Of a stretch of DNA of 64,000 nucleotides, positions 26,928 through 35,782 are shown piece after piece (positions within the stretch are counted from its first letter, which is position 1; each line of letters opens with the position of its first letter). The notes under the pieces are model-generated. The model worked only from the letters and a program-made list of their open reading frames with translations, was not told where the DNA came from and ran no database searches. Both the position numbers and the translations under genes were made by a program. Origin of the DNA: Bizionia paragorgiae (GTDB taxonomy: Bacteria; Bacteroidota; Bacteroidia; Flavobacteriales; Flavobacteriaceae); the NCBI RefSeq assembly GCF_900107625.1, contig NZ_FNQK01000010.1, forward strand, positions 1 to 64,000, read 5' to 3'.

Positions 26928-28124
26928 TTATAAGGCAATGGTAAAATTAAACGTGGTGCCTTTACCTAGTTCTGACTCTAAGGAAATTGTTCCGCCAAGC
27001 TTGGTTATTAATTTTTGAACTGTAGATAAGCCTATACCGTTTCCACGATTACCGTTTCGGTCTAAATTACCAACGGTAGAGAATAAATTGAAAATTTCTT
27101 TTTGTTTGTCTTGAGGAATACCGATACCGTTATCAGATATTTTGAATTCCAAGTGAGCATCACCTCTTTTACATGCAATTGTAATAACAATTTTTTCCTT
27201 GTCGTTATACTTCAAACTATTGCCTATCAAGTTGAGAAATACCTGCTCTAAAGCTGCACGGTTACAAAACAATTCTTCGTTAGTTTCAGGAAAATTGATT
27301 TCGCAGTCAAAGTTTATATTTAATAGATCGACGATCTCTTCTAATAGTAAGTTTAAATCAAAACTTTCTAATTCACCACCTAATTTATCACTTTCATAAT
27401 GATCTAGTAGCCCTGAAATGTAATCACTCAATGTAAAGGATGACTGTTTTAAGTAATCGAGGTACTCTATGCCTTTAGCATCTAAAACATTTTTGTATTT
27501 CTTTTTTAAAATATCGGTAGTCACAATCATGTTTGCTAAAGGCATTTTCATATCATGAGAAACGTGACCCGCAAAATGTTTCAGATTTTCGTTTTGTATA
27601 TTTAGTTGTTCTTTAGTTTCACGGAGTTCATTATTTCGTTTCCTCAATTCAAATAAATTAACAACTTGTTTAGCCATCGCAATTAACACTTGCTTTTGCA
27701 AAGCTGTAAGCTGGCGTGGTTTTGTATCAAAAACACACAGCGTACCTAAAGGAAAGCCTTCTGGATTCATTAAAGGAACACCAGCATAAAAAATCGCCTG
27801 ATGTTCTTTAACAATAGGATTGTCATGAAAGCGTTCGTCTTTCCTAGAGTCTTCAATAATAAAAATATCATCCTCAGACATGATAGCATGTCCGCAAAAG
27901 GAGAGGTCTCTAGGTGCTTCATTAAAAGGAACACCAAAATGAGATTTTAGAAAATTTCTATCCGCATCAAGCAATGTGATTAGCGACATAGGAATATCGA
28001 ACATTGCCGCTATAATCGAGGTAATATTGTCAAAATCGCTTTCTGGTAATGTATCAATTAGCTTGTATTCGTATACAGCAGCCAATCTAGCCGATTCATT
28101 ACTTGGTTTTTCTGGTGCAATCAC
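26928..28124 (-). CDS. GAF-domain sensor histidine kinase
   Basis: A 398-residue soluble histidine kinase. Residues ~25-165 form a GAF domain (FDIPMSLITLLDADRNFLKS, DLSFCGHAIM, FYAGVPLMNPEGFPLGTLCV). A coiled coil (RKRNNELRETKEQLNIQNEN) leads into HisKA with the phospho-acceptor His in HFAGHVSHDMKMP, then the HATPase domain with N box (NLIGNSLKYND), G1 (ISDNGIGIP) and G2 (GNGIGLSTVQKL). No membrane segment, so it senses a cytoplasmic signal, unknown here. No response regulator is adjacent. The 296-base gap to the next gene (28125-28420) holds only the promoter of the next gene that I can see. Confidence 0.93.
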   Translation of the reverse strand: MIAPEKPSNESARLAAVYEYKLIDTLPESDFDNITSIIAAMFDIPMSLITLLDADRNFLKSHFGVPFNEAPRDLSFCGHAIMSEDDIFIIEDSRKDERFHDNPIVKEHQAIFYAGVPLMNPEGFPLGTLCVFDTKPRQLTALQKQVLIAMAKQVVNLFELRKRNNELRETKEQLNIQNENLKHFAGHVSHDMKMPLANMIVTTDILKKKYKNVLDAKGIEYLDYLKQSSFTLSDYISGLLDHYESDKLGGELESFDLNLLLEEIVDLLNINFDCEINFPETNEELFCNRAALEQVFLNLIGNSLKYNDKEKIVITIACKRGDAHLEFKISDNGIGIPQDKQKEIFNLFSTVGNLDRNGNRGNGIGLSTVQKLITKLGGTISLESELGKGTTFNFTIAL

Positions 28125-28391
28125 AGATTTGCGTTAAAATTTAGTTAAACAAAAATATGAAAAAATACAGTATGAAAATAATTTATGAGGGTAGGATGAT
28201 TAATACCTAGTCAAAATGCAATTAAAATAGTGTTTTTAAAACCTCGATTAGGCTTATGGCGTATAGTTTACTAGAAAATAAGCTCGGTATAATGATATGT
28301 GAAAACAACTGTTTTTTTTCGACTATTATCTAAGCAAACATAGCTTCGAAATATATGCGTAAATTATGTGCTTTAATACTTGGATTACTTT

Positions 28392-28399
28392 TACATTTG
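28392..28399 (+). promoter_or_regulatory. -7 promoter box of the EamA transporter gene
   Basis: TACATTTG matches TAnnTTTG. It lies inside the open frame upstream of ATG 28421, which supports that ATG as the true start. Confidence 0.45.
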
Positions 28400-28420
28400 C
28401 CGATTAATTATTTCAGAACT

Positions 28421-29332
28421 ATGAACACTACAAAACATTATTTGGCTGTTACGCTAGCTTTTACTATTTGGGGCTTTTTTAGCTTGGTTTTAAAGCCACT
28501 TTCAGACTTTTCTGCATTTGATATTTTAACTTACCGATCGATTGTTTCAGCTTCTATAATGTTAATCGTAAGCTTGTTTTTAAGGCCGAAAGTTCTAAAA
28601 AAGAATATTCAGGTATTTAAATCACTAGAAAAAAAGGAACGCATTCGAATACTAATTATAAATCTGTTTAGTGGTTTATTTTTGGCATTAAACTGGTATA
28701 TATTTATCTATGTCATGAATAATGTTAGTGTAGGAGCAACAGCGTTAGCCTATTTAATTTGTCCTATACTAACTATGGTTTTAGCTTTCGCTATTTTAAA
28801 AGAAAAGCTATTTAAACTTCAATGGGTTTCGGTAATTTTAAGCTTAACAGCTTGTATACTATTGTCTTTGGGTGGGTTAATAGACTTTGTTTACAGTATG
28901 GTGATTGCTTTAACTTATGCGATATACTTGGTGCTACAGCGTAAAAATAAAGAAATGGATCGTTTTTTAATTTTAACTGTTCAAATTACGTTTGCGGTAC
29001 TAATTTTAAGTCCATTTTTTGTTACACATGATTTCACAACGGCAAAAACTAATTTTTTCTATAGTATGATAGCCTTAATAGCTGTAGGTTTTACTATCAT
29101 ACCTATGTTTTTAAATATTTATGCTTTACGAGGGTTAAATTCCTCGGTTGTAGGTGTTTTTATTTATTTAAACCCATTGATAAACTTTTTTTTGGCTGTC
29201 TTTTATTTTAAAGAATCCTTCACTTATTTACAGGGATTAAGTTACGGCTTAATCATTATATCTATTATTTTATTCAATATTCCGGCATTAAAAAATAGTA
29301 TAAATAGAAGACGGGCTGCTCATATTCAGTAA
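28421..29332 (+). CDS. EamA-family transporter, RarD-like
   Basis: About 303 residues from the ATG at 28421 (MNTTKHYLAVTLAFTIWGFF). The frame is open back to 28355, but a -7 box lies in that extension. Ten hydrophobic segments in two EamA repeats; WGFFSLVLKPLSDFSAFDIL is typical of RarD, and ALNWYIFIYVMNNVSVGATA of the first repeat end. This is a drug/metabolite-superfamily permease of the inner membrane with unknown substrate. Monocistronic. Confidence 0.88.
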   Translation: MNTTKHYLAVTLAFTIWGFFSLVLKPLSDFSAFDILTYRSIVSASIMLIVSLFLRPKVLKKNIQVFKSLEKKERIRILIINLFSGLFLALNWYIFIYVMNNVSVGATALAYLICPILTMVLAFAILKEKLFKLQWVSVILSLTACILLSLGGLIDFVYSMVIALTYAIYLVLQRKNKEMDRFLILTVQITFAVLILSPFFVTHDFTTAKTNFFYSMIALIAVGFTIIPMFLNIYALRGLNSSVVGVFIYLNPLINFFLAVFYFKESFTYLQGLSYGLIIISIILFNIPALKNSINRRRAAHIQ

Positions 29333-29385
29333 TAGCATTATTAAAGGGGTTTTAATTGCAGTAAAAAGTAATTTGCAGTTGTAAA

Positions 29386-30150
29386 TTAAAACCCTTCAAA
29401 AACACCTAAACCAAAGAGGGCGAAATCATATTTTACAGGGTCTGAAGGATCTAAACGACGTAATGCTTCGTCCAATTCTTTTAAAGCTTTGCCATCGTTT
29501 TGTTTGCGGTTTAAAAGATCTAGCTTTCGGGCTACATTTCCAGAGTGTACATCTAAAGGACACGATAAGGCACTCGGAGAAATACTTTTCCAAAGTCCGA
29601 AATCAACCCCAGTGTTGTCATTTCTCACCATCCATCTTAAATACATATTAATACGCTTAGCCGCAGAGTTTTTTAGTGGATCACTAATATGTTTTTGAGT
29701 TCGTGGTAGGTGTTGTATTTCAAAAAAAGCGCTTTTAAAATGGTGAATAGCGGACTGTAGCCCAGTGGTATTAGCATGTTTTGAAAATACAGCTTCTAAG
29801 CCGTTGTGATTTTTGTAAATATGTTGTAAGCCTTGAATAAAGGTCGCAAAGTCATGACCATTAAAGGTTCTGTGAACAAAATGTTCTAGTTTTTGTAAAT
29901 CTGCCTCTTGATGGTTCATAACAAAATCATAGGGTGACTGCTCCAATAAATTCATCATTTTATTGGCATTATTTATTATGCTCTTACGGTTTCCCCAAGC
30001 TATAGTAGCACTTAAAAATCCAGCAATTTCTATGTCTTCTTTTTTAGAAAATTGATGGGGAATTTGAATAGGATCACTTTCAATAAATTTGGGATTATTG
30101 TATTCTTCTACTTTGGCGTCTAAAAAGTCTTTTAGTTCTGTTTTAGTCAT
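29386..30150 (-). CDS. TIGR02757 family protein
   Basis: A 254-residue cytoplasmic protein with NPKFIESDPIQIPHQF, EDIEIAGFLSATIAWGNRK, FVHRTFNGHDF and RINMYLRWMVRNDNTGVDFG followed by LDVHSGNVARKLDL, the pattern of TIGR02757. Its architecture is reminiscent of helix-hairpin-helix glycosylase folds, but no function is established. It sits downstream of the CPBP and LolD-like genes on the same strand, after a 72-base gap. Confidence 0.85.
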   Translation of the reverse strand: MTKTELKDFLDAKVEEYNNPKFIESDPIQIPHQFSKKEDIEIAGFLSATIAWGNRKSIINNANKMMNLLEQSPYDFVMNHQEADLQKLEHFVHRTFNGHDFATFIQGLQHIYKNHNGLEAVFSKHANTTGLQSAIHHFKSAFFEIQHLPRTQKHISDPLKNSAAKRINMYLRWMVRNDNTGVDFGLWKSISPSALSCPLDVHSGNVARKLDLLNRKQNDGKALKELDEALRRLDPSDPVKYDFALFGLGVFEGF

Positions 30151-30222
30151 TGTTAATTGGTTTTATTAGGATCTATATCGAAGCTTATAACCTGTTGTTT
30201 TGTAGCATAGAGGCTTTCATTA

Positions 30223-30771
30223 TTAGTCTAAAAACATAAGACTTGGCACTATTAAAGTAGCGTTAAACAAGGCATGTAATAACATCGCATAAAGTAAGCC
30301 TAACTTGACTCTTAAATAGCCTAGCAACACACCTAAAACAAGTTGTGGAGCAACTAAAATAGGAGAGAAGATGAGGATTTTAGGAGTGAATTCATAATTA
30401 AAAATATGAATATACCCAAAAAGAATAGTAAACCCGTAAAACGCATATTTAAAGCGGCTTTGATTATTACAAAACCAAGTGATCGGACCTCTAAATAACA
30501 ACTCTTCTATAACAGGGGCCACGATAGCCACTAAAAGAAAGATAATTGGAGGCGAGTAGTCTTTAAAAAGCTGTGTCGTGGCATGCTGATCCATGGTAAA
30601 CACACCAAAACTTTCTAAAATACTGATTAGAATTGAGAGAATAAAGGCAATGGTAAAAGCTAAAATAAGTGTTTTAAAAACGAGTTTTAATTTCTCAGAT
30701 ACAGAGCGCTCTAAAGGAGTACACGTCGGATTTTTTAAATAACCTACAATAGTTTTTAATAGTATTTCCAT
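30223..30771 (-). CDS. CPBP family intramembrane glutamic endopeptidase
   Basis: A 182-residue membrane protein with four to five hydrophobic segments. The CPBP/Abi motif 1 is EELLFRGPITWF (EExxxR), and motif 3 is in the C-terminal LHALFNATLIVP. Family members cleave within the membrane (Rce1-like) or act in bacteriocin immunity; target unknown here. It begins two bases after the stop of the ABC ATPase gene, so the two are cotranscribed. Confidence 0.88.
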   Translation of the reverse strand: MEILLKTIVGYLKNPTCTPLERSVSEKLKLVFKTLILAFTIAFILSILISILESFGVFTMDQHATTQLFKDYSPPIIFLLVAIVAPVIEELLFRGPITWFCNNQSRFKYAFYGFTILFGYIHIFNYEFTPKILIFSPILVAPQLVLGVLLGYLRVKLGLLYAMLLHALFNATLIVPSLMFLD

Positions 30772-30773
30772 AA

Positions 30774-31439
30774 TTAAACATCCGTAATCTTACCGTCCAC
30801 CATCGTTAACTTCCTATCGGCAAGATTTGCCAATTCTTCATTATGAGTAACAATAACAAAGGTTTGTCCGAACTCATCTCTTAGTTTAAAAAATAAATTA
30901 TGTAAATTCTCGGCACTTTCACTATCTAAATTTCCCGAAGGCTCATCGGCAAAAATAAGTTCTGGATTATTAACCAATGCACGGGCGACTGCAACACGCT
31001 GTTGTTCTCCGCCCGATAATTCATTCGGTTTATGATCGTATCTATGTGATAAGCCTAAAAAGTCTAAAAGTTCTTTAGCCTTTTTCATGGCGTCCGCTTT
31101 TGGCGTGTTTTTTATAAATGCAGGTATACACACATTTTCTAAAGCCGTAAACTCAGGAAGTAGTTGATGAAATTGAAAGATAAATCCAATATGCTCATTT
31201 CTAAATTTAGCAAGATTTTTTTCAGACAGATCGGGGATCGACGTGCCGTTAATAATTAACGCTCCTTTATCTTTTTTTGAGATGTGGTCTAAAGTTCCTA
31301 GAATCTGTAATAATGTGGTTTTACCAGCTCCAGATGCTCCAACAATAGAAACAACTTCGCCTTTTTTAATATGTAAATTAACGCCTTTTAAAACGTGAAG
31401 GTCGTCGTAATATTTATGGATGTTTTCAGCTTTAATCAT
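30774..31439 (-). CDS. ABC transporter ATP-binding protein, LolD/MacB type
   Basis: A 221-residue ABC ATPase: Walker [15 protein letters not shown]-loop [12 protein letters not shown], signature [15 protein letters not shown], Walker [16 protein letters not shown], switch His in IVTHNEEL. The signature and length place it with LolD-type ATPases, which extract lipoproteins from the inner membrane with LolC/E permeases. No permease gene is adjacent; it is followed directly by the CPBP gene. Confidence 0.92.
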   Translation of the reverse strand: MIKAENIHKYYDDLHVLKGVNLHIKKGEVVSIVGASGAGKTTLLQILGTLDHISKKDKGALIINGTSIPDLSEKNLAKFRNEHIGFIFQFHQLLPEFTALENVCIPAFIKNTPKADAMKKAKELLDFLGLSHRYDHKPNELSGGEQQRVAVARALVNNPELIFADEPSGNLDSESAENLHNLFFKLRDEFGQTFVIVTHNEELANLADRKLTMVDGKITDV

Positions 31440-31490
31440 AGATAAAATTTAATGCCTCAAAGTACTACTTTAGCTTAAATTGTACAACAA

Positions 31491-33974
31491 TTAAATGCTT
31501 TTAGATTTCTTTTTTAAAACGTTCTTTATCGAATTATAATCAATAAAATAAACGAGTTTTAACGAAACGATGTTTTCCATATTCTCATCAAATAAACTCC
31601 CTAGACTTTTAAAATAATCATCTTGAGACGCATTAGAGAAGCTAAATATCGAGTTGCGATAAAGCGCTGTTAACTGACTACCAGGTGCAAATTGCCAGCT
31701 ATAACTTAAGTCTAAATTCCAAGAGTTGAAATTTATATCTGGATTGTAACCAATAGATTCTTTTGTATACGTAGGGTTTTTAAGTAAGCGTCCGCTGTTT
31801 TGTAGGCTATAGAGTTGATTTTCGTAGGTTACTTTTCCTAAGTAATTTCTAAAACTTAAAGTAAGAGCATTAAAAGAGTTAAAATTATAATTCCCAGAAA
31901 TGGTGGTTTCAATATCGACACGGTCGCGTTGTCCAAATACGATATCGTCATCAATTTTTGTCATGTACCCACGGTCGTTAGTGTAATCGTCGAATTCGAA
32001 ATTAAACACTAATAAAAACTTATCGTTAAATTTAAATCGCGGACCGATGCCAAACCAGTAATTGTTAAATTCTGAGCGTTCTGACTCAAAGCGCTTGGCA
32101 TAACCCACATTCGCATCAATCGAAAAGAAACTGTTATAATTCGAAGAGATCCAAAAACTACCTTGAGCGTAATTTTCTGTGAGATAAAAACTATTAAAAT
32201 CATTTCTAGGTTCAAAAAAATCATATTGTTTTCCTACGTTCCAATTAAAATTAGCCCCAAAAGTATGAAGGCTTTTGTTAGTCGCATTGAACTCTCCACC
32301 AACATTGGTACCGGTATAAGTATACGGTGTGCTTAAGTTATTATAATTGCCCCATACACCAATATATAAGCTGTTTAAAGTTTCGGTAGGTTCGAAAATA
32401 CGATAGGAACCATTAACCGAGAAGTTGCTATAGTTATTGGTATTTAAAATCCCTAAGTCGTTAATATCATAATCTTTATCAGCATAGTTATGAGATAGAT
32501 TAAATCGGTATTTCCCGCTAGTTTTCCCGAAACCTAAATAACTACTATATCCTTTTTTATTCACTTCAACATCGTTTAACTGACTCATTTTTGCTTCAGC
32601 AACCACCCCATAAGTATTACTCTTATTTATCATATCCAATATTAAGGCCGTAACATTAGCATCTCTAAAGTCACCATTTCTGGTCACATTGGTATTTATA
32701 ATTGTTGCCGATGAGTTCTTATTAAACTGTTGATCTAATACCAAAATATTATAATTCGACAAGGGTTCAATCACTGCTTTCCGTTTAGATTGAATAGTTT
32801 CCTCTAAATTTGATTGCGGATTTATAACGGTTTCAGATTTGTTAATTGAGACTTCTGTTTTCTTTGTAATCGCGTTAAAAAAGCCGATACCTAGCCCTTT
32901 TTTTGTCCGTCCAGAAACTTTAATGGCATTTAAAAGTTGGATTTTCTCAGGATAATCTTCAATATTCTCATTATCAGCTAAAGCTATATTTCCAGTAGGG
33001 TTTCTACCAATACGTCGCGAATAAAACAAATTACCTTTATTAAATAAATCGACACCTTCAGTGAAAAACTGACGTTGCTCTGAAAATTGCTGCTCAAATG
33101 GTCCGAGGTTGAGTTGAACATCGTCGAAACCAGCTTGACTAAAATCGGGGATTAACGTAGCGTCCAACGTAATGTTTTCGGTTATACCATATTTTACGTC
33201 TAATCCAGCCGCAAAATCGGTCTCAGTAACGCCATCGTAATCAGAAACTAGAGCGGAGGCATAGGGGTACAAGTTTAACCGTGTTGGTGGATCTATATTT
33301 TTAAGCCCTACGAGAGTACCATTATATAGACCAATACTATTACCGGTGGTAAGATCCACGGGATTCCATGTTGATTGTTCATTAGTTTTCCTAAAATGTC
33401 TATGAAATTGAATGCCCCAAATCGGAGCGTCTTGTTTTGTAAAGCGCAGGCAGCGGTAGGGTATTTTTAGTTCTACAACCCATCCGTTAGACGTTATATT
33501 TACCGCACTTTCCCAAACAGAATTCCATCCAAAATCCTCTCCCATACTCGGACTCTCATTCGCGTCGGCTTGATTTCCTGTTGGAAACACGAAGAATTCT
33601 GTATTGTTTTGAGCATCATTATTAGGATTAAAAACGACACCAAAAAAATCGTTTTGCCCAAAAACATCACGTTGGTTAAATTGGCGCATGATATCATCTT
33701 TATTATCATATAAATACGCCGAGATATAAATCCCTGTGTCGTCGTAAGCCATTTTAACTTCGGTGCGTTTAGTTTCAGGATCAGGTTTTCCAAGTGTGGG
33801 TCTAAACTGAATAAAATCTGTAGCTATTGAAGCTTTTTGCCAAACGGCATCATTTAGTACGCCATCAATTTTTGGGGCAACCAAAGCTCGAGTAATAGTA
33901 TACTCCTTTTTTGATTGCGCATAAGAAGATGGGATTATTAAGATTATAAATAAGAGCCAAAGGATATATTTCAT
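31491..33974 (-). CDS. DUF5916 protein with CBM9-like N-terminal domain
   Basis: An 827-residue exported protein with a Sec signal ending SSYAQ. Residues ~25-230 form a carbohydrate-binding family 9-like domain (KIDGVLNDAVWQKA, TEVKMAYDDTGIYISAYLYD). The remaining ~600 residues are the DUF5916 region, rich in alternating beta strands and aromatic turns (FSQAGFDDVQLNLGPFEQQF, FFTEGVDLF, SRRIGR) and ending near a C-terminal strand, fitting an outer-membrane beta-barrel. Role unknown, probably glycan-related. It is 51 bases upstream of the LolD-like gene on the same strand. Confidence 0.87.
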   Translation of the reverse strand: MKYILWLLFIILIIPSSYAQSKKEYTITRALVAPKIDGVLNDAVWQKASIATDFIQFRPTLGKPDPETKRTEVKMAYDDTGIYISAYLYDNKDDIMRQFNQRDVFGQNDFFGVVFNPNNDAQNNTEFFVFPTGNQADANESPSMGEDFGWNSVWESAVNITSNGWVVELKIPYRCLRFTKQDAPIWGIQFHRHFRKTNEQSTWNPVDLTTGNSIGLYNGTLVGLKNIDPPTRLNLYPYASALVSDYDGVTETDFAAGLDVKYGITENITLDATLIPDFSQAGFDDVQLNLGPFEQQFSEQRQFFTEGVDLFNKGNLFYSRRIGRNPTGNIALADNENIEDYPEKIQLLNAIKVSGRTKKGLGIGFFNAITKKTEVSINKSETVINPQSNLEETIQSKRKAVIEPLSNYNILVLDQQFNKNSSATIINTNVTRNGDFRDANVTALILDMINKSNTYGVVAEAKMSQLNDVEVNKKGYSSYLGFGKTSGKYRFNLSHNYADKDYDINDLGILNTNNYSNFSVNGSYRIFEPTETLNSLYIGVWGNYNNLSTPYTYTGTNVGGEFNATNKSLHTFGANFNWNVGKQYDFFEPRNDFNSFYLTENYAQGSFWISSNYNSFFSIDANVGYAKRFESERSEFNNYWFGIGPRFKFNDKFLLVFNFEFDDYTNDRGYMTKIDDDIVFGQRDRVDIETTISGNYNFNSFNALTLSFRNYLGKVTYENQLYSLQNSGRLLKNPTYTKESIGYNPDINFNSWNLDLSYSWQFAPGSQLTALYRNSIFSFSNASQDDYFKSLGSLFDENMENIVSLKLVYFIDYNSIKNVLKKKSKSI

Positions 33975-34156
33975 GGTTGGATTGCTTGGTTTATTATAAA
34001 GTGATTAAATAATAGACCGCTGTATTTTATTAGTGTTACACTTTTGGTGGAAAAGTATAGGATAAAACAGGGAATTGTTCTTAACAAAACGTTAAAAGCG
34101 GTATAGATTGTGGAGGGAATCAGTGATTTCGAACCGATTTTATTTAAATTTAAACT

Positions 34157-34720
34157 ATGAAAGATAAAACGTTAAACCGCGCCACTTTTGCTGGGGGCTG
34201 CTTTTGGTGTACCGAAGCTGTATTTGATAGGATAAATGGTGTAGATGCTGTTGTATCTGGTTATACCGGAGGGGCTATAAAAAATCCTGCTTACCGTGAA
34301 ATATGTACGGGAAGAACGGGTCACGCAGAAGCTATACAAATATATTACAATCCGAGTATTGTTAGTTTTATGGAGTTGTTAGAAGTGTTTTTTGCTACCC
34401 ACGATCCAACGACGTTAAATCAACAAGGCCACGATAAAGGTACTCAGTACAGATCGGCCATATTTTATGAATCTGAAGACCAAAAACATCAAGCAGAAAC
34501 GTTTATTTCCCTATTAAAATCAGAGGCTGTTTTTAAAAATAAAATTGTTACCGAAATAACAGCTTTAGGACCTTTTTATAAAGCAGAAGAAGATCATCAG
34601 GACTATTATAACTTAAATAAGGAACAGTCGTACTGTCAATTTGTTATAAATCCAAAGATTGATAAATTAAATACCTATTACAGCGATAAATTAAAAGAAC
34701 AATACACTGCTAAATCATAA
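34157..34720 (+). CDS. msrA: Peptide-methionine (S)-S-oxide reductase
   Basis: A 187-residue MsrA. The catalytic Cys is in FAGGCFWCTEAVF, followed by GVDAVVSGYTGG; GHAEAIQIYYNP and THDPTTLNQQGHDKGTQYRS are family hallmarks. It repairs methionine-S-sulfoxide in proteins using thioredoxin. No signal peptide, so cytoplasmic. FolE follows after nine bases, so the two form an operon. Confidence 0.96.
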   Translation: MKDKTLNRATFAGGCFWCTEAVFDRINGVDAVVSGYTGGAIKNPAYREICTGRTGHAEAIQIYYNPSIVSFMELLEVFFATHDPTTLNQQGHDKGTQYRSAIFYESEDQKHQAETFISLLKSEAVFKNKIVTEITALGPFYKAEEDHQDYYNLNKEQSYCQFVINPKIDKLNTYYSDKLKEQYTAKS

Positions 34721-34729
34721 CTAAAGACG

Positions 34730-35326
34730 ATGTCAAACAAAAATTTTGAGGAATATAATATAAAAGTAACCGATGCCATGCAATTGCGTTATAAGTCTAT
34801 TATTGAAGACTTAGGTGAAAATACAAAACGTGATGGCTTATTAAAAACCCCAGAACGCGCAGCAAAAGCGATGCAGTTTTTAACTCAAGGTTATGAGCAA
34901 GATGCGGCTGAAATTTTAAAAAGCGCAATGTTTAAAGAATCGTATAACGAAATGGTTATTGTAAAAGATATCGAGTTGTATTCGCTATGCGAACATCATA
35001 TTTTGCCATTTTTCGGAAAAGCACATATTGCTTATATTCCTAACGGACAGATTGTAGGGCTGAGTAAAATTCCTAGAATTGTAGATGTTTTTTCTAGGCG
35101 TTTACAAGTCCAAGAACGCTTAACTGAGCAAATATTGAATTGTATTAATGAGACGTTAAAGCCCGAGGGCGTAGCAGTGGTGATTGAAGCTTCTCATATG
35201 TGTATGATGATGCGTGGTGTTCAAAAACAAAATTCTACGACGACGACCTCTGGGTTTAGAGGTGCTTTTAAAAATATCGAAACGCGAACAGAGTTTTTGA
35301 AATTAATTAGTGAAAATTTATCGTAA
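34730..35326 (+). CDS. folE: GTP cyclohydrolase I
   Basis: A 198-residue FolE, which opens GTP to dihydroneopterin triphosphate for folate (and other pterin) synthesis. Zinc and catalytic residues are visible in [20 protein letters not shown] and in [13 protein letters not shown]; the QERLTEQI helix and the [14 protein letters not shown]-terminal motif are also typical. Second gene of a unit with msrA. Confidence 0.96.
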   Translation: MSNKNFEEYNIKVTDAMQLRYKSIIEDLGENTKRDGLLKTPERAAKAMQFLTQGYEQDAAEILKSAMFKESYNEMVIVKDIELYSLCEHHILPFFGKAHIAYIPNGQIVGLSKIPRIVDVFSRRLQVQERLTEQILNCINETLKPEGVAVVIEASHMCMMMRGVQKQNSTTTTSGFRGAFKNIETRTEFLKLISENLS

Positions 35327-35425
35327 AAGACGGATACCTAAAAGCCTTTGGTGGTATTGCTAGACGTGTTTTTTAAAAGTGGAATAAAATTTGTATACTT
35401 TATTCTATATTAATACAAGAACAGA

Positions 35426-35725
35426 ATGAATTTAAAAGAAACCAATAAATTTAATAAACTAGCTTTAGGATTACTTTTTGATGCCGTAGGTTATGTCAGT
35501 TTTATTGTTCCAGGTTTTGGAGAACTGACAGATATAATTTGGGCGCCGCTATCGGCGTGGCTGATGACAAAGATGTACAGTGGAAAGAAAGGTAAAGTAG
35601 GGGCGTTTATTTCCTTTGTAGAGGAATTACTACCGGGCTTTGATGTGATTCCGTCGTTTACTCTAATGTGGATTTACACCTACGTCGTTTCACCTTCTAA
35701 AGAAGAAATTATTGAAATAAAATAA
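35426..35725 (+). CDS. Small membrane protein of unknown function
   Basis: A 99-residue protein with two hydrophobic segments (LALGLLFDAVGYVSFIVPG; FDVIPSFTLMWIYTYVV) separated by a basic loop (KMYSGKKGKVGAF). The segments contain the symmetric-looking PGFGELTDIIWAPLSAW and LLPGFDVIP. I do not recognise the family. It stands 99 bases after folE and has its own downstream terminator. Confidence 0.75.
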   Translation: MNLKETNKFNKLALGLLFDAVGYVSFIVPGFGELTDIIWAPLSAWLMTKMYSGKKGKVGAFISFVEELLPGFDVIPSFTLMWIYTYVVSPSKEEIIEIK

Positions 35726-35738
35726 CAGTAAATAAATT

Positions 35739-35769
35739 AAAAAGCCAGTAAAAATTTACTGGCTTTTTT
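35739..35769. terminator. Bidirectional terminator
   Basis: Arms AAAAAGCCAGTAAA and TTTACTGGCTTTTT with a short A-A loop, between convergent genes ending at 35725 and 35783. Confidence 0.87.
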
Positions 35770-35782
35770 GTTTTTATAGTAG

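Noticed and set aside
29344-29396. Inverted repeat GGGTTTTAATT / AATTAAAACCC between the RarD-like and TIGR02757 genes
   Set aside because: The loop is about 26 bases and one arm is coding sequence with the stop codon; too weak to call a terminator.
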